In this document: positions 14,987 to 23,131 of the stretch, piece by piece
Layout: each line of letters opens with the position of its first letter
Position numbering within the stretch: position 1 is the stretch's first letter
DNA from: Deltaproteobacteria bacterium
Lineage (GTDB): Bacteria > Bdellovibrionota_C > UBA2361 > J135
Assembly: GCA_020635175.1 (NCBI GenBank)
Contig: JACKAH010000017.1
Location: forward strand, 1 to 31,876
Length of the DNA stretch: 31,876 nt
Reading direction: 5' to 3'
Translations under genes and position numbers: made by a program
Notes under the pieces: generated by a model
Databases searched by the model: none
Told to the model about the DNA's origin: nothing
The model's input: only the letters and a program-made list of their open reading frames with translations

Positions 14987-16588
14987 ATGAACGCCAAAAA
15001 GCTTAGAAAAAGTCACTTTGAGACTATCTCAGGGCTTAGTGTAGAGCAGTGCTACAGCAAAGAGCATCTAGCTAAAGATCTTGATGAAAAAGTTGGCATG
15101 CCAGGTGCCTATCCTTTCACACGTGGCGTGCATGATACGATGTATCGCAGCAAGATCTGGACGATGCGACAATACGCTGGATTTGGAACTGCAAAAGAGG
15201 CGAATGAAAGATACCGTTATCTTTTGAGCCAAGGAACTACAGGTCTTAGTGTAGCGTTTGACCTACCTACTCAAATGGGTCGTGATTCTGATCATGCGCT
15301 AGTTGTCGGTGAAGTTGGAAAAGTAGGTGTTGCTATAAGCAGTGTGGATGACATGAAGGTTCTTCTTGACCAGATCCCACTAGACCAAGTTTCAGTTTCA
15401 ATGACGATTAATGCTACCGCTGCAATTTTGTTAAGCTTCCTTTTGGTTGTAGCAGAAGAGCAGGGGGTAGAGTGGGCTAAGCTACGTGGTACAATTCAGA
15501 ATGACGTCTTAAAAGAGTACGTCGCAAGAGGAACTTATATCTACCCACCTAAAGAGGCTTTGCGAATTATCACAGATATCTTTGGATTTTGTTCCAAAAA
15601 TGTAACTGGCTGGAATACAATTAGCATCTCTGGCTATCATATTCGTGAAGCAGGTAGCACTGCAGTTGAAGAAGTAGCTTTTACTCTAGCTGATGCAATT
15701 GCGTATGTGCAGGCTGCTATCGATGCAGGTTTAGCTGTTGACGAGTTTGCTCCAAGGCTAGCTTTCTTTTTTAACTGCCATAATAATTTCCTAGAAGAAG
15801 TAGCCAAATTCAGAGCTGCAAGACGTATGTGGGCTAAGATAATGAAAGACAGGTTTGGGGCAAAAGATCCTAAATCTATGATGCTCAGGTTTCATACTCA
15901 GACTGCTGGGAGTTCATTAACTGCTCAACAGCCACATAACAATATTATGCGTACGACGTTGCAGGCATTAGCGGCGGTTTTTGGTGGAACGCAATCGTTA
16001 CATACAAATTCATTTGATGAAGCACTCGGTTTACCAACTGAAGATTCGGCCCTAATTGCGTTAAGGACACAGCAAGTTATCGCTTATGAGTCAGGTGTTG
16101 CTGATTCTGTTGATCCGTTAGCTGGTTCATATTTAATTGAGAGTTGGACTGATAGGATTGAAGAGAAAGCAAACGAGATGATTGAGTATATCGATAATCT
16201 CGGTGGAATGGTTAAGGCGATTGAAGAGGGGTATCCACAACGTTGTATTCAGAAATCAGCCTATGATTATCAGAAGAAAGTTGAGTCAGAGGAAGAGATC
16301 GTCGTAGGTGTGAATAAATTTACGAGCGAAAATGATCCTGAAATTCCAGTTTTAAAGATTGATAAGAGTAGCGAAGAAGATCAAGTGAAACGCTTAAAGG
16401 CTTACAAATCTTCAAGAGACAAGGCAGCTCTTGAAAAGTCGCTGAAAGCGTTAAGCGAGGTTGTTCAAACTGATGGCAATATTATGGCTGCGATTGTTGA
16501 ATGTGCACGCAGCAGAGCTACTTTAGGTGAGATCTCTGACGTTTTGCGCACTCATTTCGGTGAATATCATGAGTCGCTAACAATTTAA
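14987..16588 (+). CDS. Methylmalonyl-CoA mutase large subunit (no B12 domain)
   Basis: Adenosylcobalamin enzyme interconverting methylmalonyl-CoA and succinyl-CoA. I start at the ATG at 14987 (533 aa); the frame continues 17 codons upstream but those lie in the promoter region. The substrate barrel is complete and ends without the C-terminal cobalamin domain, so a separate small subunit must exist elsewhere. Specificity residues match true methylmalonyl-CoA mutase rather than isobutyryl- or hydroxyisobutyryl-CoA mutase: Tyr63 in MRQYAGF (Tyr89 of the Propionibacterium enzyme), Arg181 in ARGTYIYPP (Arg207) and His218 in ISGYHIREAG (His244). Other blocks: GTTGLSVAFDLPTQMGRDSD and FGGTQSLHTNSFDEALGLPT. 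It meets the convergent inositol monophosphatase with a 4-bp overlap. Confidence 0.95.
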   Translation: MNAKKLRKSHFETISGLSVEQCYSKEHLAKDLDEKVGMPGAYPFTRGVHDTMYRSKIWTMRQYAGFGTAKEANERYRYLLSQGTTGLSVAFDLPTQMGRDSDHALVVGEVGKVGVAISSVDDMKVLLDQIPLDQVSVSMTINATAAILLSFLLVVAEEQGVEWAKLRGTIQNDVLKEYVARGTYIYPPKEALRIITDIFGFCSKNVTGWNTISISGYHIREAGSTAVEEVAFTLADAIAYVQAAIDAGLAVDEFAPRLAFFFNCHNNFLEEVAKFRAARRMWAKIMKDRFGAKDPKSMMLRFHTQTAGSSLTAQQPHNNIMRTTLQALAAVFGGTQSLHTNSFDEALGLPTEDSALIALRTQQVIAYESGVADSVDPLAGSYLIESWTDRIEEKANEMIEYIDNLGGMVKAIEEGYPQRCIQKSAYDYQKKVESEEEIVVGVNKFTSENDPEIPVLKIDKSSEEDQVKRLKAYKSSRDKAALEKSLKALSEVVQTDGNIMAAIVECARSRATLGEISDVLRTHFGEYHESLTI

Positions 16589-17391
16589 GCAGGTCTTGCG
16601 CGTAAGTTCGTTTGTAGAAAATCAAATAAACCTTTTGTTGAAACTAGATAGTTCTCTGAATCAATAGCTGCAGGCATCTTTGGATTAGGAACGTGACCCG
16701 AAATATGTCCAACGACTGCACCAGCTTCACTAGCAATTAAACTCCCAGCGGCCATATCCCATGCTTCAAGACTAAATTCAAAAAAGGCATCCAACCTGCC
16801 ACAGGCAACCCAACACGTATCAAGCGCAGCAGCGCCGAAACGTCTGATGCCACGTGCATTTTCCATAAGGGTGCGAATGTTAGCTAGGATCGTATCCATT
16901 ACCTGCTCGCGCACATATGGAAATCCAGTTGCAACAATTGCATTTGCGATCTCAGTACAGTCAGTAGTTTTAATCTTTTGATCGTTGAGATAGGCTCCTT
17001 GCCCCTTAATCGCAGTAAATTTTTCATTTAAGAAAGGGCAATAGACTACGCCAACCTGGGTGATGCCTTTGTCTAAGAAAGCAATTGAGGTACAGGTATG
17101 GTGGTGTCCGTGAGCGTAGTTTACTGTGCCATCAATTGGATCGATTACCCAAAGTGGTCCGTTTAGGTCCTGCGTGTGTTTATGGTTCTCTTCGGCGAGA
17201 ATCTGATGCTCTGGGAAGTGCGATTTAATTGTTTCCACTATGGCCTTTTCGGCTTCAATGTCAGCTGTTGTAACGATATCGTATCTGGAGGATTTCGCAG
17301 AGATCTCGTGTTTATAGCGGTAATGTGACATTATTTCGCCAGCTTGCTCAGCGGCCTTAAGTGCTAGTTTGAGGATTTCATCGTTTTTCAT
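16585..17391 (-). CDS. Inositol monophosphatase family protein (SuhB-like)
   Basis: 268-aa Mg-dependent, lithium-sensitive phosphatase fold. Metal-binding motifs are all present: AEENH (Glu67), WVIDPIDGTVNYAHG (81-95, Asp84, Asp87, Gly88, Thr89) and EAWDMAAGSLIASEAGA (209-225, Asp212). The natural substrate may be inositol-1-phosphate, another sugar phosphate, or PAP; SuhB homologues also help ribosomal RNA transcription in E. coli. The ATG at 17391 follows a GAGATCTG stretch. It is monocistronic, with its 3' end overlapping methylmalonyl-CoA mutase by 4 bp. Confidence 0.93.
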   Translation of the reverse strand: MKNDEILKLALKAAEQAGEIMSHYRYKHEISAKSSRYDIVTTADIEAEKAIVETIKSHFPEHQILAEENHKHTQDLNGPLWVIDPIDGTVNYAHGHHHTCTSIAFLDKGITQVGVVYCPFLNEKFTAIKGQGAYLNDQKIKTTDCTEIANAIVATGFPYVREQVMDTILANIRTLMENARGIRRFGAAALDTCWVACGRLDAFFEFSLEAWDMAAGSLIASEAGAVVGHISGHVPNPKMPAAIDSENYLVSTKGLFDFLQTNLRARPA

Positions 17392-17463
17392 GCAGATCTC
17401 TATAGCACCTATATTGATTTCTGTAGAGCTCTATTGTATGAGATGCCCTCCGTTAGATGCCCT

Positions 17464-17492
17464 TTGACGTAGTGCAAGAACTGGACTAAATT
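17464..17492 (+). promoter_or_regulatory. Candidate promoter for tRNA-Gln
   Basis: TTGACG (17464-17469), 17 nt, TAAATT (17487-17492), about 60 nt before the tRNA. No gene lies between. Confidence 0.45.
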
Positions 17493-17555
17493 GAGCCCCA
17501 TCTTTGGAATCGAGTTAGTAAGCAATTTCAAGCGTTGGGAGGGCTTTTTCGATAT

Positions 17556-17630
17556 TGGCCGGTCGCCAAGTGGTAAGGCACCGGGTTTTGATCCCGGCAT
17601 TCGCAGGTTCGAATCCTGCCCGGCCAGCCA
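17556..17630 (+). tRNA. tRNA-Gln (anticodon TTG), CCA encoded
   Basis: Complete cloverleaf. Acceptor stem TGGCCGG (17556-17562) with CCGGCCA (17620-17626), discriminator G627, and an encoded CCA at 17628-17630. D arm GCCAAGTGGTAAGGC; anticodon stem CCGGG/CCCGG with loop TTTTGAT, anticodon TTG at 17588-17590; T arm GCAGG-TTCGAAT-CCTGC (17603-17619). Its place directly before prs is the order seen in deltaproteobacterial genomes. Confidence 0.97.
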
Positions 17631-17653
17631 TTTTATTAATTTCGTTCTCGTAG

Positions 17654-17659
17654 TATAAT
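17654..17659 (+). promoter_or_regulatory. Candidate -10 box for prs
   Basis: A perfect TATAAT lies 35 nt before the prs start. No good -35 is seen, and read-through from tRNA-Gln is also possible. Confidence 0.35.
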
Positions 17660-17694
17660 AAGTTATCTCCAAAAAAATGTAGGAAATACGAGTT

Positions 17695-18639
17695 TTGGAT
17701 CGAAAAATAACAATCTTTTCTGGCCGTTCTAATCCAAGTTTTACATCAGCTATATGTGATCAGATAAATGTTGAGCTTGGTCGTTGTGAAGTTATCAGAT
17801 TCAGTGATGGCGAGCTTTCAGTTGACATAGGGGATAACGTTAGAGGGCGCGATGTGTTCATCGTGCAGAGCACCTCTACGCCAGGTAATGATCATTTAAT
17901 GGAATTACTGATAACGATTGATGCTCTTAAGCGAGCATCTGCTTGGCGCATAACTGCGGTAATGCCTTACTTTGGGTATGCTCGTCAGGATCGAAAGCTT
18001 AAGCCGCGAGTTCCAATCACTGCTAAGCTTGTAGCAGACCTTCTAACGGCTGCTGGAGCAGACAGAGTTTTAACGATGGATCTGCACGCAGGTCAGATAA
18101 TGGGATTTTTTAATATCCCGGTTGATAACTTGATGGCCCTACCTGTGCTTTACGATTACCTCTTTGAGAAGTACGGAGAAGATGATCTCACAATAGTCTC
18201 TCCTGATATGGGGGGAGTGGAGCGGGCACGCTCATTTGCTACTCGACTTGGAAATGCTGATATTGCAATGATCGATAAGCGCAGACTTAAAGCTAACGAA
18301 GTCGCTGAGATGAAGGTCGTTGGTGCCGTAAAAGGCAAGACCTGTATTATCGTTGATGACATGATCGATACCGGCGGAACTATGATTAAAGCTGCCCAGA
18401 CCCTCTTAGATCAGGGAGCCAACAGGGTTGTTGCTGCCTGTGTTCATCCTGTCCTTTCAGGGAATGCCGTTGAGCGCCTGGCTGAGTCGGTGATGGAGGA
18501 GATTGTTATCTGTGATACGATTCGTAGTGCCGCTGCTGCAAGTTCTCCAAAATTCAAGGTTTTATCGGTAGCTCCACTTTTTGCTAAGGCAATTCAGCGA
18601 ATTCACGGCGAGGATTCGATAAGTAGTCTGTTTAAATAG
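17695..18639 (+). CDS. prs: Ribose-phosphate pyrophosphokinase (PRPP synthetase)
   Basis: Makes PRPP from ribose-5-phosphate and ATP for purine, pyrimidine, histidine and NAD synthesis. 314 aa, the class I length. Motifs: FSGRSNPSFTSAI (8-20), FSDGELSVDIGDNVRGRDVF (36-55), flexible loop YARQDRK (95-101), TMDLHAGQIMGFF with His131, VSPDMGGVERA (168-178) and the PRPP loop IVDDMIDTGGTM (219-230). The start is TTG with an AGGAA ribosome site 8 nt upstream; no in-frame ATG fits the conserved N-terminus. Confidence 0.97.
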   Translation: MDRKITIFSGRSNPSFTSAICDQINVELGRCEVIRFSDGELSVDIGDNVRGRDVFIVQSTSTPGNDHLMELLITIDALKRASAWRITAVMPYFGYARQDRKLKPRVPITAKLVADLLTAAGADRVLTMDLHAGQIMGFFNIPVDNLMALPVLYDYLFEKYGEDDLTIVSPDMGGVERARSFATRLGNADIAMIDKRRLKANEVAEMKVVGAVKGKTCIIVDDMIDTGGTMIKAAQTLLDQGANRVVAACVHPVLSGNAVERLAESVMEEIVICDTIRSAAAASSPKFKVLSVAPLFAKAIQRIHGEDSISSLFK

Positions 18640-18790
18640 CATAAAATTCTATATTTTTTGGCGTGCTGCTATTTACCTGGCCCCATATTTGTGATTAATT
18701 ACACTCCTTTAACGACTTACCCCACGTCGCTTGGCTTGGTGCGTAGTGTCGAAGCAATTGATTTATAAGCAAGAATTTTAAGGAATAGCG

Positions 18791-19441
18791 ATGGAGCAAT
18801 TCACCTTATCTGTTGAGCCTCGTGTTAAATACGGATCTTCTAGTAATCAACGTCTCCGTAAAGAGGGTCGTTTACCAGCTGTACTTTATTCAGGCGGTAA
18901 GAATGCCACCTCACTCAGCGTTAATAGAAATGAGTTTGTGCGTTTAGCTAAGTTAGCATCAGTGTCACAGTTGTTTACACTTGCCAGCCAAGACAAAGAG
19001 CTTGATGGTCGGTTAGCGATTGTAAAAACAATTCAAAAAGATTACGCACGGTCTGATGAGCCATTGCATATCGACTTCTTCGCACTCGAAGAGGGTGTTG
19101 AGGTACACGTCGAGATTCCACTCGGGTTTGTCGGTGAAGCACCGGGGGTTAAGATCGGTGGCGGTATCTTAACAATTGCAACACGTCAGCTTGAAGTTGT
19201 CTGTTTGCCTAAACTGATTCCAAATAAGATTGAAATAAGTGTATCTGCTCTAGAAGTTGGAGAAAGCATCCACGCTCATGAGATAGCATTACCTGAAGGC
19301 GTTAGACTTGCTGGTGCCCCTGATGAGACAATCGTTGGTGTGCTTGCAAGTAGGATGACTATCCTTGCTTCTAAAGAAGAAGGAGCTGCTGGAGAAGGTG
19401 AAGCTGAGGCTAAGCCAGCTGGCGAAGAGAAGAAAGAGTAG
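18791..19441 (+). CDS. rplY: 50S ribosomal protein L25 (general stress protein CTC family)
   Basis: 216-aa long-form L25 (CTC/TL5), binding 5S rRNA. The N-terminal L25 domain (1-95: RLRKEGRLPAVLYSGGKN, then KDYARSDEPLHIDFFALEEG) is followed by the CTC beta domain (96-190: VHVEIPLGFVGEAPGVKIGGG, LEVVCLPKLIPNKIEI, VGESIHAHEIALPEGVRL, ETIVGVL) and an acidic Glu/Ala tail. It lies 151 bp after prs; the gap contains no ORF and no convincing promoter. An AAGGAA site precedes the ATG. pth follows 30 bp later. Confidence 0.95.
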   Translation: MEQFTLSVEPRVKYGSSSNQRLRKEGRLPAVLYSGGKNATSLSVNRNEFVRLAKLASVSQLFTLASQDKELDGRLAIVKTIQKDYARSDEPLHIDFFALEEGVEVHVEIPLGFVGEAPGVKIGGGILTIATRQLEVVCLPKLIPNKIEISVSALEVGESIHAHEIALPEGVRLAGAPDETIVGVLASRMTILASKEEGAAGEGEAEAKPAGEEKKE

Positions 19442-19471
19442 AGTCACTTTTTTAGTTTGTGAGCTTTTGCT

Positions 19472-20038
19472 TTGTCGGAGATTAAGATTATCGCAGGTCT
19501 CGGAAACCCTGGACCTGAATATGAATCAACCCGACATAATATTGGATTTTTGTTGCTTGATAGGCTTCTAAGTCCAGGAGAAAGCTGGAAGGAAAAAGGG
19601 GGCGCTTTACAGTCGGAGTTGAGATTAGGTTCTCATAAGCTGCTATTAGTAAAGCCTTACACCTTTATGAATCTGAGTGGGGAACCACTTGGAGCGATAA
19701 TGAAATATTATCGTTATGAACCGAGCGAGTTGGTAGTGGTTCAGGATGATATCGATTTACCGGCTGGCAAAATTCGCTTGAGATTAGGCGGAGGAGATGG
19801 CGGTCATAATGGTATTCGCTCAATTACGCGACACCTCGGCTCAAGCGATTTTCTTCGCTTGAAGTTAGGTGTTGGTAAGCCCGACGGAGACTTGGCTTCG
19901 ATGGACATCTCTGATTGGGTTTTAAAGCGTTACAATAGTGAGGAGCTTGTTGCCGTAGACGATCAGCTTCGAAGCGCTGAACAGGTACTTGAGACTTTGA
20001 TTAAAGAAGGTCTCGTAGCTGCTCAGAACAAAATTTAA
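19472..20038 (+). CDS. pth: Peptidyl-tRNA hydrolase
   Basis: Releases tRNA from prematurely dropped peptidyl-tRNA. 188 aa, standard. Signature blocks: AGLGNPGPEYESTRHNIGF (8-26, with Asn12 and catalytic His22), KPYTFMNLSG (61-70, Asn67), VVVQDDIDLPAGKIRLR (88-104, Asp92) and GGGDGGHNGIRSI. The start is TTG at 19472, the only start codon that fits the conserved N-terminus. Downstream, hppA occupies the place of ychF found in related genomes. Confidence 0.96.
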   Translation: MSEIKIIAGLGNPGPEYESTRHNIGFLLLDRLLSPGESWKEKGGALQSELRLGSHKLLLVKPYTFMNLSGEPLGAIMKYYRYEPSELVVVQDDIDLPAGKIRLRLGGGDGGHNGIRSITRHLGSSDFLRLKLGVGKPDGDLASMDISDWVLKRYNSEELVAVDDQLRSAEQVLETLIKEGLVAAQNKI

Positions 20039-20077
20039 GAAATGGAATGAGATTTAATTAATTTACCAGAGGGGAGT

Positions 20078-22111
20078 ATGATGACAATTTTTTCTTGGGC
20101 CCTTCCGATAGTAGGATTATTCGGAATCATGTTTGCGTACAAAACTTACGCAGATATCACAATTCAGCCAGATGGAAATGCTCGTATGCAAGAGATCGCT
20201 CTTGCTATTCGTGAAGGAGCGTTGACGTTCCTCCGTCGTGAAGCAACATACGTATTGGCATTTGTTGCTGTTGTTTTTCTCTTACTTTGGGTTGCCCTCG
20301 GATTTGAGACCGCAATCTGTTACGCAATTGGATCTGGTTGCTCATTGAGTGCAGGCTTCATGGGAATGCGCGCTGCTACAGCAGCTAACGTACGTACAGC
20401 TCATGCTGCATCAGAAAACAAACCTGATGGTGCGTTGATGATTGCTTTTAACGGTGGCGCAGTTATGGGTCTTGCAGTAGCAAGCCTTGGGCTTATCGGT
20501 CTTGGAGCTCTTTATCTCTGGTTAGGAGATCCAGAAAATTCTTCAGCTCTTGTTGGATTTGGAATGGGAGCATCTTCTGTAGCTCTATTTGCTCGTGTAG
20601 GTGGCGGAATTTACACTAAAGCTGCTGACGTCGGTGCTGACCTAGTTGGTAAAGTAGAAGCAGGTATTCCTGAAGATGATCCTCGTAACCCAGGTGTTAT
20701 CGCTGATAACGTTGGTGACAACGTTGGTGACGTTGCTGGTATGGGCGCTGATATCTTTGAATCTTATGTTGGTTCAATGATTGGATGTCTCGCTATCGCT
20801 GCTACTATGGCTTCTACTTCAGTTGCTGAGCTTGTTTCAGGTGATGCTGCTCGTGAGTGGATGATGATTACTCCACTAGTAATGGGTGTTGTTGGACTTA
20901 TCTCTTCACTTGTCGCTATTAAAGCAATGTACTCGATGAAGGATAAAGACCCTGCTTCTGCTTTGAGAAACTCGACAATTCTTGCTGCTGCTATCTTCTT
21001 AGCTGCGATGTTTGCATATTGCTTGATCTTCTTGTCTACCAAAATTTGGGTGTCCATGATTTTTGGAACATTGGCTGGACTAGCAATTGGTTTCGTTGCT
21101 GAGTACTACACAGCATCTAAGCCAGTCTTTAGAATCGCTGAAGCTTCTAAAACTGGACCTGCTACTAACATCATTAGCGGTCTTTCAGTCGGATTTATGA
21201 GCTGTGCTGCTCCATTATTCATAATCGCTCTAGCTATTATGGTTTCTAACTGGTCAGCTGGCCTTTACGGTATCGCATTAGCTGCTGTAGCTATGCTTTC
21301 AACAGTCGGTATCACTATGAGTGTTGATGCTTACGGACCGATTGCTGATAACGCAGGTGGTATCTCTGAAATGGCTGAACTTGGTAAAGAAACTAGAGCT
21401 ATTACTGACAAACTCGATAGTATCGGAAATACAACTGCCGCTATCGGAAAAGGCTTTGCGATTGGCTCAGCTGCGTTGACATCTTTAGCACTTTTCGGAG
21501 CATTTGCTCAGGCAATCATTGCTTCAAGAGGTGGCGCAGAGATGCTTAATCTTCAGATTACAAACCCAATGCTTATCATTGGAGTTCTAATAGGTGCTGC
21601 TATCCCAGGTATGATTGCTGCATTTACAATGACTTCTGTTGGTAAAGCTGCAGGACAGATGGTTACAGAGATTCGCAGACAGTTCAAAGAAATTCCTGGT
21701 CTGCTAGAAGGAAAAGAGGGCGTTAAGCCAGAAGTTGCTAAGTGTGTTGAAATTTCAACTAACGCAGCTCTTTCTGAGATGAAAATGCCTGGTATCGTTG
21801 CAATCTTTGTCCCAGTTCTAGTTGGATACGTTTTTGGCGCAGAAGCTTTAGGTGGAATGCTACTTGGAGCAACTGTCGTTGGTGTTGTGCTTGCACTTTT
21901 CATGGCTAATGCTGGTGGTGCTTGGGATAACGCTAAGAAATATATTGAGCAAGATATGGTAGAGGGTGAACACAAAGGCTCAGATGCTCATAAAGCAGCT
22001 GTAGTTGGAGACACTGTTGGTGATCCATTTAAGGATACATCAGGACCATCTCTTAATATTCTTATTAAGTTAATGTCGATTGTAGCATTGCTAATTGCTC
22101 CAATTATTTAA
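20078..22111 (+). CDS. hppA: Membrane-bound ion-pumping pyrophosphatase, K+-dependent type
   Basis: Couples pyrophosphate hydrolysis to export of H+ or Na+. 677 aa, about 16 membrane helices. Active-site blocks: KAADVGADLVGKVEAGIPED (181-200), DPRNPGVIADNVGDNVGDVAG (201-221), a second set in the middle (DAYGPIADNAGGISEMA) and the C-terminal GGAWDNAKKYIE plus DTVGDPFKDTSGPSLNILIK. The block GNTTAAIGKG (450-459) has Ala454, the residue of K+-dependent enzymes; K+-independent ones have Lys there. H+ versus Na+ specificity cannot be read safely. Two ATGs in tandem follow a strong GAGGGGAG site. rpsF follows 18 bp later, so a pump lies inside a ribosomal-protein operon. Confidence 0.96.
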   Translation: MMTIFSWALPIVGLFGIMFAYKTYADITIQPDGNARMQEIALAIREGALTFLRREATYVLAFVAVVFLLLWVALGFETAICYAIGSGCSLSAGFMGMRAATAANVRTAHAASENKPDGALMIAFNGGAVMGLAVASLGLIGLGALYLWLGDPENSSALVGFGMGASSVALFARVGGGIYTKAADVGADLVGKVEAGIPEDDPRNPGVIADNVGDNVGDVAGMGADIFESYVGSMIGCLAIAATMASTSVAELVSGDAAREWMMITPLVMGVVGLISSLVAIKAMYSMKDKDPASALRNSTILAAAIFLAAMFAYCLIFLSTKIWVSMIFGTLAGLAIGFVAEYYTASKPVFRIAEASKTGPATNIISGLSVGFMSCAAPLFIIALAIMVSNWSAGLYGIALAAVAMLSTVGITMSVDAYGPIADNAGGISEMAELGKETRAITDKLDSIGNTTAAIGKGFAIGSAALTSLALFGAFAQAIIASRGGAEMLNLQITNPMLIIGVLIGAAIPGMIAAFTMTSVGKAAGQMVTEIRRQFKEIPGLLEGKEGVKPEVAKCVEISTNAALSEMKMPGIVAIFVPVLVGYVFGAEALGGMLLGATVVGVVLALFMANAGGAWDNAKKYIEQDMVEGEHKGSDAHKAAVVGDTVGDPFKDTSGPSLNILIKLMSIVALLIAPII

Positions 22112-22129
22112 GATTTAGGGAATTAAATC

Positions 22130-22501
22130 ATGAAAAAGTATGAATTGATCGTTGTCTATTCAACTCTGATCGGTGAACAAGGTCTGGTTGACGAGGTCGT
22201 TCGATTAAAGGAGCTTGTAACTGCTCAAGGTGGCAAAGACATAGAAGTTGAAACTTGGGGTAAAAAAGAGTTCGCCTACAAGATTGGAAAGCAAAGATTT
22301 GGATTTTATATCCATTTCACATTTGCTTCTGACAATAGCGGCCTTATCCAAGAAGTTCAGCGACTTCTTTCAATTAACGACAAAGTGCTTAGATATCAAT
22401 CTCATCGTGCAGACGTTGCTGAGAGAAAGTTTAAAGGCTTTCTAAACAGCATTGATTCTTCAGATGATTCTGATTTTTCTGATATGCGCACACTAAATTA
22501 A
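22130..22501 (+). CDS. rpsF: 30S ribosomal protein S6
   Basis: 123 aa. Typical S6 blocks: MKKYELIVVYS (1-11), VETWGKKEFAYKIGKQRFGFYIHFTF (40-65), INDKVLRYQSHRAD (82-95). The C-terminal tail after residue 110 is acidic and serine-rich (SSDDSDFSDM). In most bacteria rpsR follows; here the next gene is rplI, 18 bp on. Normally S6 binds 16S rRNA together with S18. Confidence 0.95.
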   Translation: MKKYELIVVYSTLIGEQGLVDEVVRLKELVTAQGGKDIEVETWGKKEFAYKIGKQRFGFYIHFTFASDNSGLIQEVQRLLSINDKVLRYQSHRADVAERKFKGFLNSIDSSDDSDFSDMRTLN

Positions 22502-22519
22502 GAGTTTCGAGAGGGAATC

Positions 22520-23131
22520 ATGGAGATAATTTTACAGGAAGATTATCCAATTTTAGGCTTTGTGGGCGATAGAGTTGCAGTAAAGCGTGGCTTTGCTCGT
22601 AATTACCTTATCCCAAAAGGCATAGCTATTGAGGCAACAACCAGAAACCAAAAGCTTCTTAAGCACCGTTTAGGTGCGATTAACGCAAAAAAAATCAGAT
22701 TGCGTTCAGATGCTGAGAAGTTTGGCGAAGAGATAGGCCAGCTCAAGCTTGAGTTCTCTCTTAAAGTTGGAGAGAAGGGCAAAGTTTTTGGCTCTATTTC
22801 TACTAAAGAGATTGAGAAAGCTCTTAAGGACAAGGGACAAGAGATCGATCGTCGCAGAATTAAGTTGCTTGAGCCGATTAAAAAGCCTGGCACTTATACT
22901 GTAGAGATTAAGTTGCACTCAGAATACTCAACTCAGATTACATTTGACGTTCTTGCTGAGCATGTCGTTACTAAGAAAGAAGCGACTGAAGGCAAGAAAG
23001 GCAAGCGAAGAGGTAAAAAAGCAGCCGAAATGGATGAGGCTGGAGAAGCATTAGAAGCTTCGGCAGAAGATGAAGCTTTTGAAGCTGATGAGATTACCTC
23101 TGAGGAGCAGGATGCAGGGGAGCAAGCATAA
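22520..23131 (+). CDS. rplI: 50S ribosomal protein L9 with long acidic C-terminal extension
   Basis: 203 aa, about 50 longer than usual L9. The N-terminal rRNA-binding domain carries the L9 signature (GDRVAVKRGFARNYLIPKGIAIEAT, 16-40), then the connecting helix (41-75) and C-terminal domain with FGSISTKEIEKALKDKG (about 90-106). From residue about 150 comes a Lys/Arg cluster (KKGKRRGKKAAE), then an Ala/Glu/Asp run to the end. The extension is low-complexity and probably disordered. The next gene starts 20 bp before its stop. Confidence 0.95.
   Translation: MEIILQEDYPILGFVGDRVAVKRGFARNYLIPKGIAIEATTRNQKLLKHRLGAINAKKIRLRSDAEKFGEEIGQLKLEFSLKVGEKGKVFGSISTKEIEKALKDKGQEIDRRRIKLLEPIKKPGTYTVEIKLHSEYSTQITFDVLAEHVVTKKEATEGKKGKRRGKKAAEMDEAGEALEASAEDEAFEADEITSEEQDAGEQA

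Noticed and set aside
17409..17672. 87-aa minus-strand ORF with WLAGQDSNLRMPGSKPGALP
   Set aside because: It is the reverse complement of tRNA-Gln, a well-known false ORF; the real gene is the tRNA on the plus strand.
23070..23111. Upstream start for the LamG-like protein
   Set aside because: It would lie deeper in rplI and give a basic leader before the membrane helix; the ATG at 23112 has a ribosome site.
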